Shown here in pieces: positions 25,668 to 34,506 of a DNA stretch of 64,000 nt. The first letter of the stretch is position 1. Each line of letters begins with the position of its first letter. The position numbers and the translations under genes were made by a program. The notes beneath the pieces were generated by a model. That model was given only the letters and a program-made list of their open reading frames with translations, did not search any database and was not told the origin of the DNA. Origin of the DNA: DATMER01 sp963844885 (GTDB lineage: Bacteria > Acidobacteriota > Thermoanaerobaculia > Multivoradales > UBA5704); contig CAWJQA010000020.1 of assembly GCA_963844885.1 (NCBI GenBank), positions 434,001 through 498,000 of the forward strand. The letters run 5' to 3'.

Positions 25668-28336
25668 TGGCTTTCACAAAGCACTTCGAGCACCAGGAGC
25701 GCGAAGCCGAGATCTATCGGCGGTGGGAGGAGAGCGGAGCCTTCAAGGCTGATGCCGCCTCCACGAAGCCGCCGTTCACCATCTCCATGCCGCCGCCCAA
25801 CGCGACCGGCACCCTGCACCTCGGCCATGCCATCATGCTGGTCCTGGAAGACCTCATGATCCGCTGGCGGCGCATGGCCGGCGACGAGGCCCTCTGGGTG
25901 CCGGGCAGCGACCACGCCGCCATCGCCACGGAGAGCGTGGTCATCCGCAACCTTCAGAAGGAAGGGATGGCCGACCCCCGCACCACCCTCGGCCGCGACG
26001 AGCTGGTGCGGCGCATCGCCGAGTACGTGGAACGCTCGCGCGGCACCATCCGCTCGCAGGTCCGCGGCATCGGATCGAGCTGCGACTGGGAGCGCGAGCG
26101 CTACACCATGGACGCCCAGCTCAGCCGCTGCGTCGCCGAGGTGTTCGGCCGGATGTTCCGCGACGGCCTGATCTACCGCGGCGCCCGCATCGTGAACTGG
26201 GACCCGGGTCTCCAGACCACGATCTCGGACGACGAGATCGACTACGTGGAGCAGGCCAACGCGAAGTTCTACACGATCCGTTACGGCCCCTTCCTGGTCG
26301 GCACGAGCCGCCCCGAGACGAAGCTGGGCGACACGGCGGTGGCGGTCCATCCGGACGACGAGCGTTGGAAGGACCACGTTGGAAAGGTTTATGACATCCC
26401 GTGGCCGAAGGGACCGACGATCCGCATCCGAGTGGTGGCCGACGAACGGGTCGACCCCGAATTCGGCACCGGTGCCCTGGGCGTGACGCCGGCCCACAGC
26501 CAGCTCGACTTCGAGATCGCCGAAAAGCACGGCCTGCCGCTGATCCCGATCATCGGCGAGGACGGCCGCATGACCGAGGCCGCCGGCCCGTACGCCGGGA
26601 TGACGGTGCTGGAGTGCCGCGAGGCCTTCGCCGCCGACCTCGACGCGGCGGGTCTCCTTGCGGAGGTGAAGACCTACCCGCAGCGGCTGTCCATCTGCTA
26701 CCGCTCCAAGCAGCCGATCGAGCCGCTGATCAAAAAGCAGTGGTTCATCGACGTCAACAAGCCGGCCGTGCCCTGGAAGGGAAAGCTGATGAGCCTCCGC
26801 CAGGTGCTGCGGGAGGCGGTCGAATCGGGCAACATCCAGCTCGTGCCGAAGCACGAGGAGAAGACCTACTTCCATTGGATCGACAACCTGCGCGACTGGT
26901 GCATCTCGCGGCAGATCTGGTGGGGCCACCAGATTCCGGTCTGGTACCGGGGAGAGCAGGAGCTTTACGTCGGCCATCGGGGTCCGGACGGCCGGGGTCC
27001 GGAGGGAGACGCTTGGGAGCGGGACACGGACACGCTCGACACCTGGTTCTCCTCGGCGCTGTGGACCTGGAGCACGCTGATCGATCCGGAGCTGGCGAAG
27101 GATCAGGACATCGGCCTCTCGCAGCTCCTGGCGCGCAGCCCGGACTTCAACAAGTTCCATCCCACGAGCGTGATGGAGACGGGCTACGACATCCTTTTCT
27201 TCTGGGTGGCGCGGATGATCCTGATGACCACCTACGCCACCGGCCAGGTGCCGTTCAAGACCGTCTATCTGCACGGCCTGATCCTGGACCGGGACGGCGA
27301 AAAGATGACGAAGTCGAAGCCCGAGACGAGCATCGATCCGCTGGACACGATCCAGGAGCTGGGCGCCGATCCGCTGCGCATCTCGATGGTGATCGGCAAC
27401 TCGGCCGGCACGGATTTCCGTTTGAGCACCGAGCGCCTGGAGGCGGGCAAGCACCTGGTCAACAAGCTCTGGAACGCCGCCAAGCTGGTGGAACGAATCG
27501 TCGAAGGCGGAACGGACGGAGCGGTGGCCGGGGCGGCTCATCCCGTGAACCGTTGGATGGTGGCGCGCGCCCATCAGCTTGTGGACGTGGTGAACGGCCG
27601 GCTGGCGGCCTGGGCGTTCGGCGACGCGGCGGAGCAGATCCGCAGTGGATTCTGGAGTGAATTCTGCGACGAATACCTGGAGGCCGTGAAAGTCCCGGAG
27701 CTGGCCGGCCTGGCCGAGACGCGGGCGGCGACGCTCCACGTGTTCGACGTCTACCTGCGCCTTTTCCATCCGTTCATCCCCTTCGTGACGGAAGAGATCT
27801 GGCAGCAGCTCGGGCGCCCGGGCCTGCTCATCCGGGCGGACTGGCCCGCGGCCGAGCTCAAGGACGCCTGGACGGAGGACGTGAACGGCGTCGACGCGGT
27901 TCTGCGGCTGGTTCTGGCGCTGCGCCGCATCCGTTCCGAGTCGCGGGTGGAGCCGAAGGCCCAGGTGGCGGCCTCGCTGCGCGCGCTCGCCTTCGTAGAC
28001 CAGATGAAGGCGTGCGAGCCGGTGATCCGCAAGATGGCCAACCTGGGGTCGCTCGCCTGGGACGGCGCGGTGCCGGCGGGCGCGGTCACCGCGGTGGACC
28101 CGGCCTTCCAGGTCGCGGTTGATCTGGGTGAAGCGAACCGGGAAGCCGAGCGCGAGCGGCTTCGGAAGGAGCTGGAGGACGCCGGCCGCCGCCTCGAAAA
28201 CGTCGGCAAGCGGCTGGCGAACGAGCAGTTCGTCCGCAACGCCAAGCCGGAGATCGTGGAAGGCGCGCGCGCCGAGGAGCGCGAGCTGCAGGGGCTCAAG
28301 GCGACGCTGGAAGCGCGGCTCGGCGAGATGGAGTAG
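25667..28336 (+). CDS. valS: Valyl-tRNA synthetase
   Basis: 889 residues, full length. The class I signatures are present: PPPNATGTLHLGHAIM (HLGH at 51-54) and GEKMTKSKP (KMTKS, about 545-549). GSDHAAIATE, the CP1 editing domain with GTSRPETKLGDTAVAV, and DWCISRQIWWGHQIPVW mark it as ValRS; the C-terminal 60 residues form the coiled-coil arm (EREAERERLRKELEDA, RRLENVGKRL). It charges tRNA-Val in the cytoplasm. The ATG at 25667 shares its A with the stop of the fusion gene and has AGGAG upstream. The ValRS has KMTKSK followed by PETS instead of the usual KMSKSxGNV. No second valS is visible here, so this is probably the housekeeping copy. Confidence 0.95.
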   Translation: MAFTKHFEHQEREAEIYRRWEESGAFKADAASTKPPFTISMPPPNATGTLHLGHAIMLVLEDLMIRWRRMAGDEALWVPGSDHAAIATESVVIRNLQKEGMADPRTTLGRDELVRRIAEYVERSRGTIRSQVRGIGSSCDWERERYTMDAQLSRCVAEVFGRMFRDGLIYRGARIVNWDPGLQTTISDDEIDYVEQANAKFYTIRYGPFLVGTSRPETKLGDTAVAVHPDDERWKDHVGKVYDIPWPKGPTIRIRVVADERVDPEFGTGALGVTPAHSQLDFEIAEKHGLPLIPIIGEDGRMTEAAGPYAGMTVLECREAFAADLDAAGLLAEVKTYPQRLSICYRSKQPIEPLIKKQWFIDVNKPAVPWKGKLMSLRQVLREAVESGNIQLVPKHEEKTYFHWIDNLRDWCISRQIWWGHQIPVWYRGEQELYVGHRGPDGRGPEGDAWERDTDTLDTWFSSALWTWSTLIDPELAKDQDIGLSQLLARSPDFNKFHPTSVMETGYDILFFWVARMILMTTYATGQVPFKTVYLHGLILDRDGEKMTKSKPETSIDPLDTIQELGADPLRISMVIGNSAGTDFRLSTERLEAGKHLVNKLWNAAKLVERIVEGGTDGAVAGAAHPVNRWMVARAHQLVDVVNGRLAAWAFGDAAEQIRSGFWSEFCDEYLEAVKVPELAGLAETRAATLHVFDVYLRLFHPFIPFVTEEIWQQLGRPGLLIRADWPAAELKDAWTEDVNGVDAVLRLVLALRRIRSESRVEPKAQVAASLRALAFVDQMKACEPVIRKMANLGSLAWDGAVPAGAVTAVDPAFQVAVDLGEANREAERERLRKELEDAGRRLENVGKRLANEQFVRNAKPEIVEGARAEERELQGLKATLEARLGEME

Positions 28337-28569
28337 GGTTCAGCGCTTGGAGGAGAAGGCGGCATCCGACTCCCGTGAAGCGCCTGTTGATGGAACCGGC
28401 AAAGACACCGCGGCATCGGCCGCGACGTTTTGTGCTTCTTCCGCAGAGACGGAAGCTATGGAGCCTCATCGCATACCGAGATCACCTCAGGGCATCTGCT
28501 ATAATCTTCGTCGCTCTGAAGTTCCAAACGCTCGGTGAGGGTAGTGCCTAATGTATCGACATCAGCACC
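28337..28569 (+). promoter_or_regulatory. Promoter region of the S1-kinase operon
   Basis: A 233-base gap after valS. It contains a strong extended -10, TGCTATAAT at 28497-28505, about 65 bases before the ATG at 28570. No clear -35, and no T-tailed hairpin ending the valS transcript. Downstream of the -10 there are no obvious operator palindromes. Confidence 0.5.
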
Positions 28570-30881
28570 ATGGCTCGTGACGATCTTGTCAGCCGTTTTC
28601 CAAAAAACTCGGCGGTGGAATGCATCGTTGTGCGGGTCGAGCCCTTCGGCGTGGTTGTTTCCATCCAGGGCCATACTCGCGTACACGGGCTGATCCGGCC
28701 CTCTGAATGGGACTGGTCTGGTCGACTCGCGAACCTTCGGGATGCCGCTCCGATCGGGACCGCGATACGAGCCCAGGTGATCGGGCATGGTGATCTCAAG
28801 CGTGGGCACCGGATGGTGGATCTCAGCCGGCGCCTCACCCTACCAAACCCTTTTGCAGAATTCCGGAGGAGGTTCCGGGTCGGCGACTACGTACGGGGAC
28901 AGGTCCAGTTCGTCACACACAATGCGGGAGGAGCTCTGGTGGCTCTTGGCGATGGAGTGGATGGTTTCATTCCTCGCGCCGAGCTTCCGAGTCTTGCGCT
29001 GGATCGAGAGGGTCTTGGCCTTCTGGCCAAAGATTGGATCGAGGCGGAGATTCTAGGCTTCAAGGATGGGAAGTCCGAGAGGAAGGAGGTAACTTTGAGT
29101 GTGCGCTCTCTGCTCGTGCGGCGCGAGCGAGAGCTTCAGAACCTGCGCTCCAACGATGCTTCACTGCAGTTCCACCCGAAGATCGGGCCGATTCTTCGAG
29201 AACATCGCTCTGGACAAGCAACTTCAGGAAATCGATATCCCGATTGTGCCAGAGGTGGTTCGACAGCGGTACCATCGAGTCCTGGTGGTGGAGAACGATG
29301 AGGGGGTCTCCGAAGCGCTCGACGCAGCTCTTGACCTCCTCGGTTTCGAGTGCATGCGAGCGGTTTCCACCGAACAAGCGCGAGCAGCTCTCCGAGCCAA
29401 GAGCTTCGACCTTGTTCCTCCTCGACCTGAATCTCACGAGAGAAAGGGGCCTCGAGCTCCTGGATGAGGTTGGAGCTGGGGCCGGCGCCCCTTCGGTTCT
29501 TCTCCTCACGGGATCCGAAGAGCGCGACTGGGTTTTCGTCCAGGAAAGGATGGGCCAGCTCGCCAGCGTCCTGCAAAAGCCTTCCGAGATCGTCCGCCTC
29601 CTGGCGGTACTGGAAGACCTTGCTGAGGGCCGCGAAGTGGCGGATGACCGCGGGCTGCCTTCCGGCCTCAGCGGGGCTGGTGAGATGATGCAGCCCTTCG
29701 CGAGGACGCCGCTCGGGGCGTCCCAACTCCTCGACTTCGATGTGGCCCTGGACCAGCTTCGCCGCGACACAAACGCCGACCGCGTAGTCCTCCTCGGCTA
29801 CCGGCCAGGGCCGATTTTCGAGGTTGTCGGCGGAGATTGGCGGGGGCTCGGCCGGGAGCGCCAGCGGGAGTTGGAGATCAGCCCCATAGGAGATCTTCTC
29901 CGGGAAGGGGGGGCTACTTTTGTAGTGGACACGAGCCAGCACAGACGACGATTCAGACACCTCACCGAGGTGGAGGGGGTGGGTTCCTTCGCGGGAATTC
30001 AACTGGGCTACCGCGATGCCTCGGTGTACGGGCTGTTTGTAATGGGCAAAAAAGCCGGACAGCTTCATTCGGAGACGGCGGCTCGGCTTGAGCGTGCCGC
30101 GAGCTCGCTGGAGCGCGCCCTGCTGGAACGGCACCTGCAGACGCTTCTGGCCGAAAACCAGGGACTCCTCCTCACCGGCACTCTGGCCAGCAGCCTCCTC
30201 CACGAGGTCAAGAACGCCGCGCAGCAGTTGGGCCCTTTTTCCACGGTGCAAACGGTTCTGGCCGGCCGGCACGCCGGGGACCTCAGGGAGCTCGCGCCGG
30301 AGGAGCTGGCTGCGTTCAAAAAATCGGTCAAGGGCATCCACGACGTGTCTCAGGAGCTGCACTCGCTGGTGACCCTCTTCCGCGACCTGATCGCCGGCGG
30401 CCAACGCGAGCAGGTGAGCCTTCACGCTGCCTTTCACCGGCTGCATGCGCTTCTGAAGCCGTTCGCGGATCAGTACCGGGTCGTTCTGGAAGACCCAAAG
30501 ATCGAGGGTAAGGAGAGGCCGCTCCTTATCAACCCCAAGCTGCTGGACCAAGCTGTCTTGAATCTTCTCCTGAACGCGGTGGAGCAGACGGGCCTTGCGG
30601 GAGGAGCCGTCCGGGGTGTGCAGTTGCACGCCAGCTTCCTTCCGGAGGGACCGTGCTCGGTTCGGATCGACATTGGAGATACCGGTCCGGGCATCCACAC
30701 CTACCACCGGGAGCGTATCTTTGATCCCTTCTTCAGCACGAAGGAGAAGGGAACGGGTCTTGGGCTTCCGATCTCCCGCATCTTTGTCGAGAGGCTCGGA
30801 GGAAAGCTGGAGCTTGTGGACAGCGTGCTCTTCGTGGGCTCGGTCTTCAGGATCGAGCTCCCGCGGGAGGTGTCATTGTGA
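28570..30881 (+). CDS. S1-S1-receiver-GAF-like histidine kinase; two frameshifts
   Basis: The first 200 residues hold two S1 RNA-binding domains (NSAVECIVVRVEPFGVVVSI with GHTRVHGLIRPSEW, and GDYVRGQVQFVTHNAGGALV with GVDGFIPRAELP). Removing one G near 29190 continues into KIGRFFENIALDKQLQEIDI, then a receiver domain (YHRVLVVENDEGVSEALDAA); removing one C near 29415 gives DLVLLDLNLTRERGLELL with the phospho-acceptor Asp. A GAF-like region follows, then H-box SSLLHEVKNAAQQLG, N-box LDQAVLNLLLNAVEQ and G-boxes DTGPGI and KGTGLGLPIS. Total about 770 residues. If the indels are real mutations it would be an S1 protein followed by a broken kinase. The fusion of RNA-binding S1 domains to a two-component kinase is unusual. 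Its TGA overlaps the next start. Confidence 0.7.
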
Positions 30882-33241
30882 TCGTCACTCCGGAGCTGCA
30901 GACGAAGATCCTCGTGGTCGACGACAAGGCCGCGGATGCCCTCGTCACGATGTTGAATATCGCCTCGAAGCTCTACATCACCAGAGCGGCAACGAACGCC
31001 CAGGAGGCGCTTCAGGAGCTTGCGCGGGAGCCTGCCGACGTCGTTCTCATCGACCTCGTCCTCCCCGGCTCCATGGATGGTGTCGGAGCGACTTCCGCGA
31101 TCCTGGAACGCTGGCCGGAAACCCGAATCATCGTCTTCTCGGGCCTGGAATCCGGGGAGAGGAAGCGAGCTGTTCTCGATGCCGGCGCGTTTATGTACCT
31201 CGGCAAGCCGATCGAATACGACGAGCTCCGGCACGCCATTGAGACCATCAACGCGATCCGCCGGAAAGAGATCCTTGGCAGCAAGTTTCAGACTCTCACC
31301 ACAATTGCGTATGCCTTGGAAGAAACCCTCTCCTTCAATGAGCTTGAAAAGCGAATTGTTCGCGGAGCTGCGGCTCTGGGATTCGACCGGGCAAGGCTCT
31401 ATCTCTACGACGAGAAGCGGCAAGTTCTGGTGGGAAGGATTGCGCACGGTATGGCGCCCGGTTTCAAGTTTGAGGGTTATGAAATTCCGTTCAGCGCTTC
31501 TCCGATCATCAAAGGAGTTTTCGAGAAAGATCGACCCACCGTTTGGAACCAGGAGCTATTGAGGGCAACATTTACGGCAGATCCAGAGCCTTGGCTTTCC
31601 GAGCTCGGCCTCGAGTCGATTCTATGGATCGACTGCCCTCTGGTGGTCGGCAACCAGAGGATCGGCACGCTGTCCGTGGACCATGCCGGACATCCGGATC
31701 ATCCGGGTTATTTGGAAGAGGACGTCCAGGTGATGGGAATCCTGGCAGGACTCGCCTCGCATTCCCTCAACAACGCGCTGCTATATCAGCGGGAGCAACT
31801 CGCGAATGCTTCATTCAAATCCATCCTTCAGGACTCTCCCGACGCGGTCGTTGCTACCGACCTGCACGGCAGGGTGACTCTGGCGAGCCCATCGATCGAA
31901 CGAGTGATGGGCACGACCCCCGAGGAGACCGTGGGCAGGCTTGCAAGCGATTTCTATACCGATGAATCGGGAAGACCCGATGCCGGCAAGCGGATCGCGC
32001 TTGCAATCATGGACGACCTGGGGAAGAAGAAGCTTATCACGAACCGCCCTGTGCTTCTCCTCACTGCGTCAGGAAAGCCGCGCAGCGCGCTAATCTCCGT
32101 AAGCCTTCTGCACGACGTGAACGGTAACGACATCGGTACCGTCGGCATGCTCAAGGAGAGCATTCCTCCCGATCCTCAGGCTGAACGCTATCGAAACCTG
32201 ATTGAAGGCTTCGGCTATGGAACGATTCTCCTGGACCTGCAAGGGAAGATCACGTTTCTCAACAGCAAGGCGGTTCACCTTCTCCAGAGACCGGAGGCGG
32301 AGAGTCAGGGCACGGCATTCACGGGCTTCATTCCGGAGTTCCAACGCAGCCCCTTCATGGAGGCCAGCCGGCAGGTCTTTGAATCAAGAAGAGGGAGCTC
32401 ACTCCAGCTTTCGCTCCTCCGCCCTTCCGGCCAGCATCTTCCGGTCCAGGCCGAGCTCACGCCCTACCTCAGCCGGGGGAAGTCTAGCGGTGTCCAGGTT
32501 GCCCTCTACGGCACGAAGGAGCTGGCGGCGCTGATACAATCCGGGCGACTGATGGCGCTCGGTGAGATGCTCACCAACATGGCGCACGAAGTGAATAATC
32601 CTTTGAACAACCTGCGGATGGCGTTCCAGAGCTTGCAGGAAGAGCTGGCCGAGAAGCATCCAGAAGAGGCCGAGGATCTTTCTTTTTATGGTGATGTCAT
32701 CGAAAGGAGCTCGGAGCGCATCGCCGATCTGGTCCGGCGACTCAAGGAGTTTGCCCGGCCACGAGAATTTCATCGCGAGCCGGTCAAGGTCATCGACTTG
32801 ATCAAGGACTCGCTGGCGCTGTTCGGGTACCAGTTGCGGGACCGTAACATTGAAGTTGAGCTCCATGTCGCCGAGGATCTGCCGCCGGTTCTCGGAGAGT
32901 CGACGCGGCTGCAGCAGGTTCTGGTGAATTTGATTTCCAATGCGAGCGAGGCGATGGAGCAGCAAACGGCTCCTCGGAAGATACGGATTCAAGCTTCGCG
33001 TGGCGGGAGCCAAGCCATCATCAGGTTCCAGGACAGCGGGCCGGGAGTTCCGGGCGCGTTGCAGCCCTCCTTGTTTGAGCCTTTTGTGACGGGGAAGGCC
33101 TCAGGCCGAGGGACGGGGCTGGGCCTTGCGATATCGAGAAGCATCCTCGATCTGCACGAAGGCACGATCGAGCTTGTCAATGAGGGTTCGGGAGGAGCCT
33201 GTTTCGAAATCTGTTTGCCGCTCGCTGATACAGATGCGTGA
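30878..33241 (+). CDS. Hybrid sensor histidine kinase: receiver-GAF-PAS-PAS-kinase
   Basis: 787 residues from GTG at 30878 (GTGA overlap with the preceding gene). Residues 8-125 are a receiver: ILVVDDKAADALVTM, acceptor Asp in VVLIDLVLPGSMDG (about D58), and lysine in MYLGKPIEYDE. A GAF domain follows (about 145-300: FNELEKRIVRGAAALGFDRA, then LVVGNQRIGTLSVDHAG), two PAS domains (ILQDSPDAVVATDLHGRVTL; GTILLDLQGKITFLNSKAVH), then the kinase with H-box GEMLTNMAHEVNNPLNNLR (His about 569), N-box LQQVLVNLISNASEAM, DSGPGVP and GRGTGLGLAIS. No membrane segment, so it is a cytoplasmic sensor. It probably exchanges phosphate with its two operon partners. Confidence 0.9.
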   Translation: MIVTPELQTKILVVDDKAADALVTMLNIASKLYITRAATNAQEALQELAREPADVVLIDLVLPGSMDGVGATSAILERWPETRIIVFSGLESGERKRAVLDAGAFMYLGKPIEYDELRHAIETINAIRRKEILGSKFQTLTTIAYALEETLSFNELEKRIVRGAAALGFDRARLYLYDEKRQVLVGRIAHGMAPGFKFEGYEIPFSASPIIKGVFEKDRPTVWNQELLRATFTADPEPWLSELGLESILWIDCPLVVGNQRIGTLSVDHAGHPDHPGYLEEDVQVMGILAGLASHSLNNALLYQREQLANASFKSILQDSPDAVVATDLHGRVTLASPSIERVMGTTPEETVGRLASDFYTDESGRPDAGKRIALAIMDDLGKKKLITNRPVLLLTASGKPRSALISVSLLHDVNGNDIGTVGMLKESIPPDPQAERYRNLIEGFGYGTILLDLQGKITFLNSKAVHLLQRPEAESQGTAFTGFIPEFQRSPFMEASRQVFESRRGSSLQLSLLRPSGQHLPVQAELTPYLSRGKSSGVQVALYGTKELAALIQSGRLMALGEMLTNMAHEVNNPLNNLRMAFQSLQEELAEKHPEEAEDLSFYGDVIERSSERIADLVRRLKEFARPREFHREPVKVIDLIKDSLALFGYQLRDRNIEVELHVAEDLPPVLGESTRLQQVLVNLISNASEAMEQQTAPRKIRIQASRGGSQAIIRFQDSGPGVPGALQPSLFEPFVTGKASGRGTGLGLAISRSILDLHEGTIELVNEGSGGACFEICLPLADTDA

Positions 33242-33265
33242 TCCAAAGGAAACCGGAGGGGTTGA

Positions 33266-34417
33266 ATGAAGACGATACTTGTGGTCGACGACGAGGAGGA
33301 CTTTCGGCTGACCTTCAGGAGGCGGCTGGAGAGTAGAGGCTTTCGGGTGCTCGAAGCTCCTGACGGCGTCGAAGCCCTGGCTGTTTTTCAGGCGGAGCGG
33401 AAGCACATTGCCCTGGTCATCACTGATATCCGCATGCCGAGAATGGGCGGCGAGGAATTGATCCGGGTGATTCATGCTCTGGACTCTTGCGTTCCGATAC
33501 TCGGGATCACGGGCCATCAAGACATACAGGATCAGCTTTCGATTTTGGGGAGTGGGGCATACTACTATCTGGCGAAGCCACTTCCGAACTGGCCGATTGT
33601 CGAGAAGCTGATCAACAATGCAGTCATGCGCTACAACGCCGAGCGGAGCGAGCAGGAGAGCTCGCGCCTGGTGCGCGGCTATGTCATCTCGCACTCGCTT
33701 GCGTCCTTGGCGGGCGCGCCTGTTGAGCTCGCAATCGAGCAGATCGATAGCCCTAAGCCATCCGGCGATTTTGCTGAGGCTATGCAAGCTTCGAACGGCG
33801 ACGTGATTTTTTACATTGCGGACGCGTCGGGTCATAGCGACCTGGTTCCGAGCTTCATGGCTTGTCTGGCGAGTATCATCTTGCATCGATCCCAGTATTC
33901 GGGCGACTTCAGCGCGGAGAGACTTTTGGGTTATCTTGATGATAGCCTGAAGAACCTGCGCTCAACAGGAGTGCTCGCGGACAGGCTCTACCTGACCTTC
34001 TTTCTTGGACAGCTAGATTGGAGAAACGGTGTTCTGAGGTACGTGAATGCAGGCCACCCGGACGCGTTTCTCTTCAGGGCCGGTGAATCTCGTTGGGATG
34101 GTATCGCGCTGCCCGCAACAGCCAGGCCTGTTGGAATGCCGGTCCCCTTCATGCCGGAGGCGAAGACCGTGAGCGTGGCCGCCGGGGATGTTCTGTTTCT
34201 TTATTCGGATGGAGCATCCGAGCTTCTTGGTGGAGGGCCAGGGCAGGAGGGGCGGGATCGACTGCGTGATCTGGCCCTCTCGTTCCTGCCCGCATCAGCA
34301 GAAGCCCTCGTGGCCCAGGTCAGGGAGCAATTGGTCCTCGAGGCTGGCGGCCCCGACCGATTCGAGGATGATACGACGCTCATGGCACTTCGGCTTTTGC
34401 CAGCGAAGGCGCCGTGA
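33266..34417 (+). CDS. Response regulator with PP2C/RsbU-type phosphatase output
   Basis: 383 residues. The receiver (1-125) has VVDDEEDF, the acceptor in LVITDIRMPRMGG (about D54) and YYLAKPLPNWP. The output domain (about 170-380) is a SpoIIE/RsbU PP2C phosphatase: SGDFAEA and YIADASGHS with the metal-binding aspartates, VNAGHPDAFLF, FLYSDGASELL and FEDDTTLMAL. Such proteins dephosphorylate an anti-anti-sigma factor and so free a sigma factor from its antagonist; no STAS or anti-sigma gene is in the window. It follows the second kinase by 24 bases and ends the operon just before a terminator. Confidence 0.9.
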   Translation: MKTILVVDDEEDFRLTFRRRLESRGFRVLEAPDGVEALAVFQAERKHIALVITDIRMPRMGGEELIRVIHALDSCVPILGITGHQDIQDQLSILGSGAYYYLAKPLPNWPIVEKLINNAVMRYNAERSEQESSRLVRGYVISHSLASLAGAPVELAIEQIDSPKPSGDFAEAMQASNGDVIFYIADASGHSDLVPSFMACLASIILHRSQYSGDFSAERLLGYLDDSLKNLRSTGVLADRLYLTFFLGQLDWRNGVLRYVNAGHPDAFLFRAGESRWDGIALPATARPVGMPVPFMPEAKTVSVAAGDVLFLYSDGASELLGGGPGQEGRDRLRDLALSFLPASAEALVAQVREQLVLEAGGPDRFEDDTTLMALRLLPAKAP

Positions 34418-34450
34418 AGTCTACCCGGAAGCGTTCTACCACTCAGCAAT

Positions 34451-34486
34451 AAAAAAGCCCCCTCCCTTGCGGGAGGGGGCTTTTTT
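34451..34486. terminator. Strong bidirectional terminator
   Basis: A perfect hairpin, GCCCCCTCCC-TTGC-GGGAGGGGGC, flanked by six A and six T. It ends the signalling operon on the plus strand and the convergent protease gene on the minus strand. Confidence 0.95.
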
Positions 34487-34506
34487 CGTGTGGTAGGAGA
34501 TCGTCC

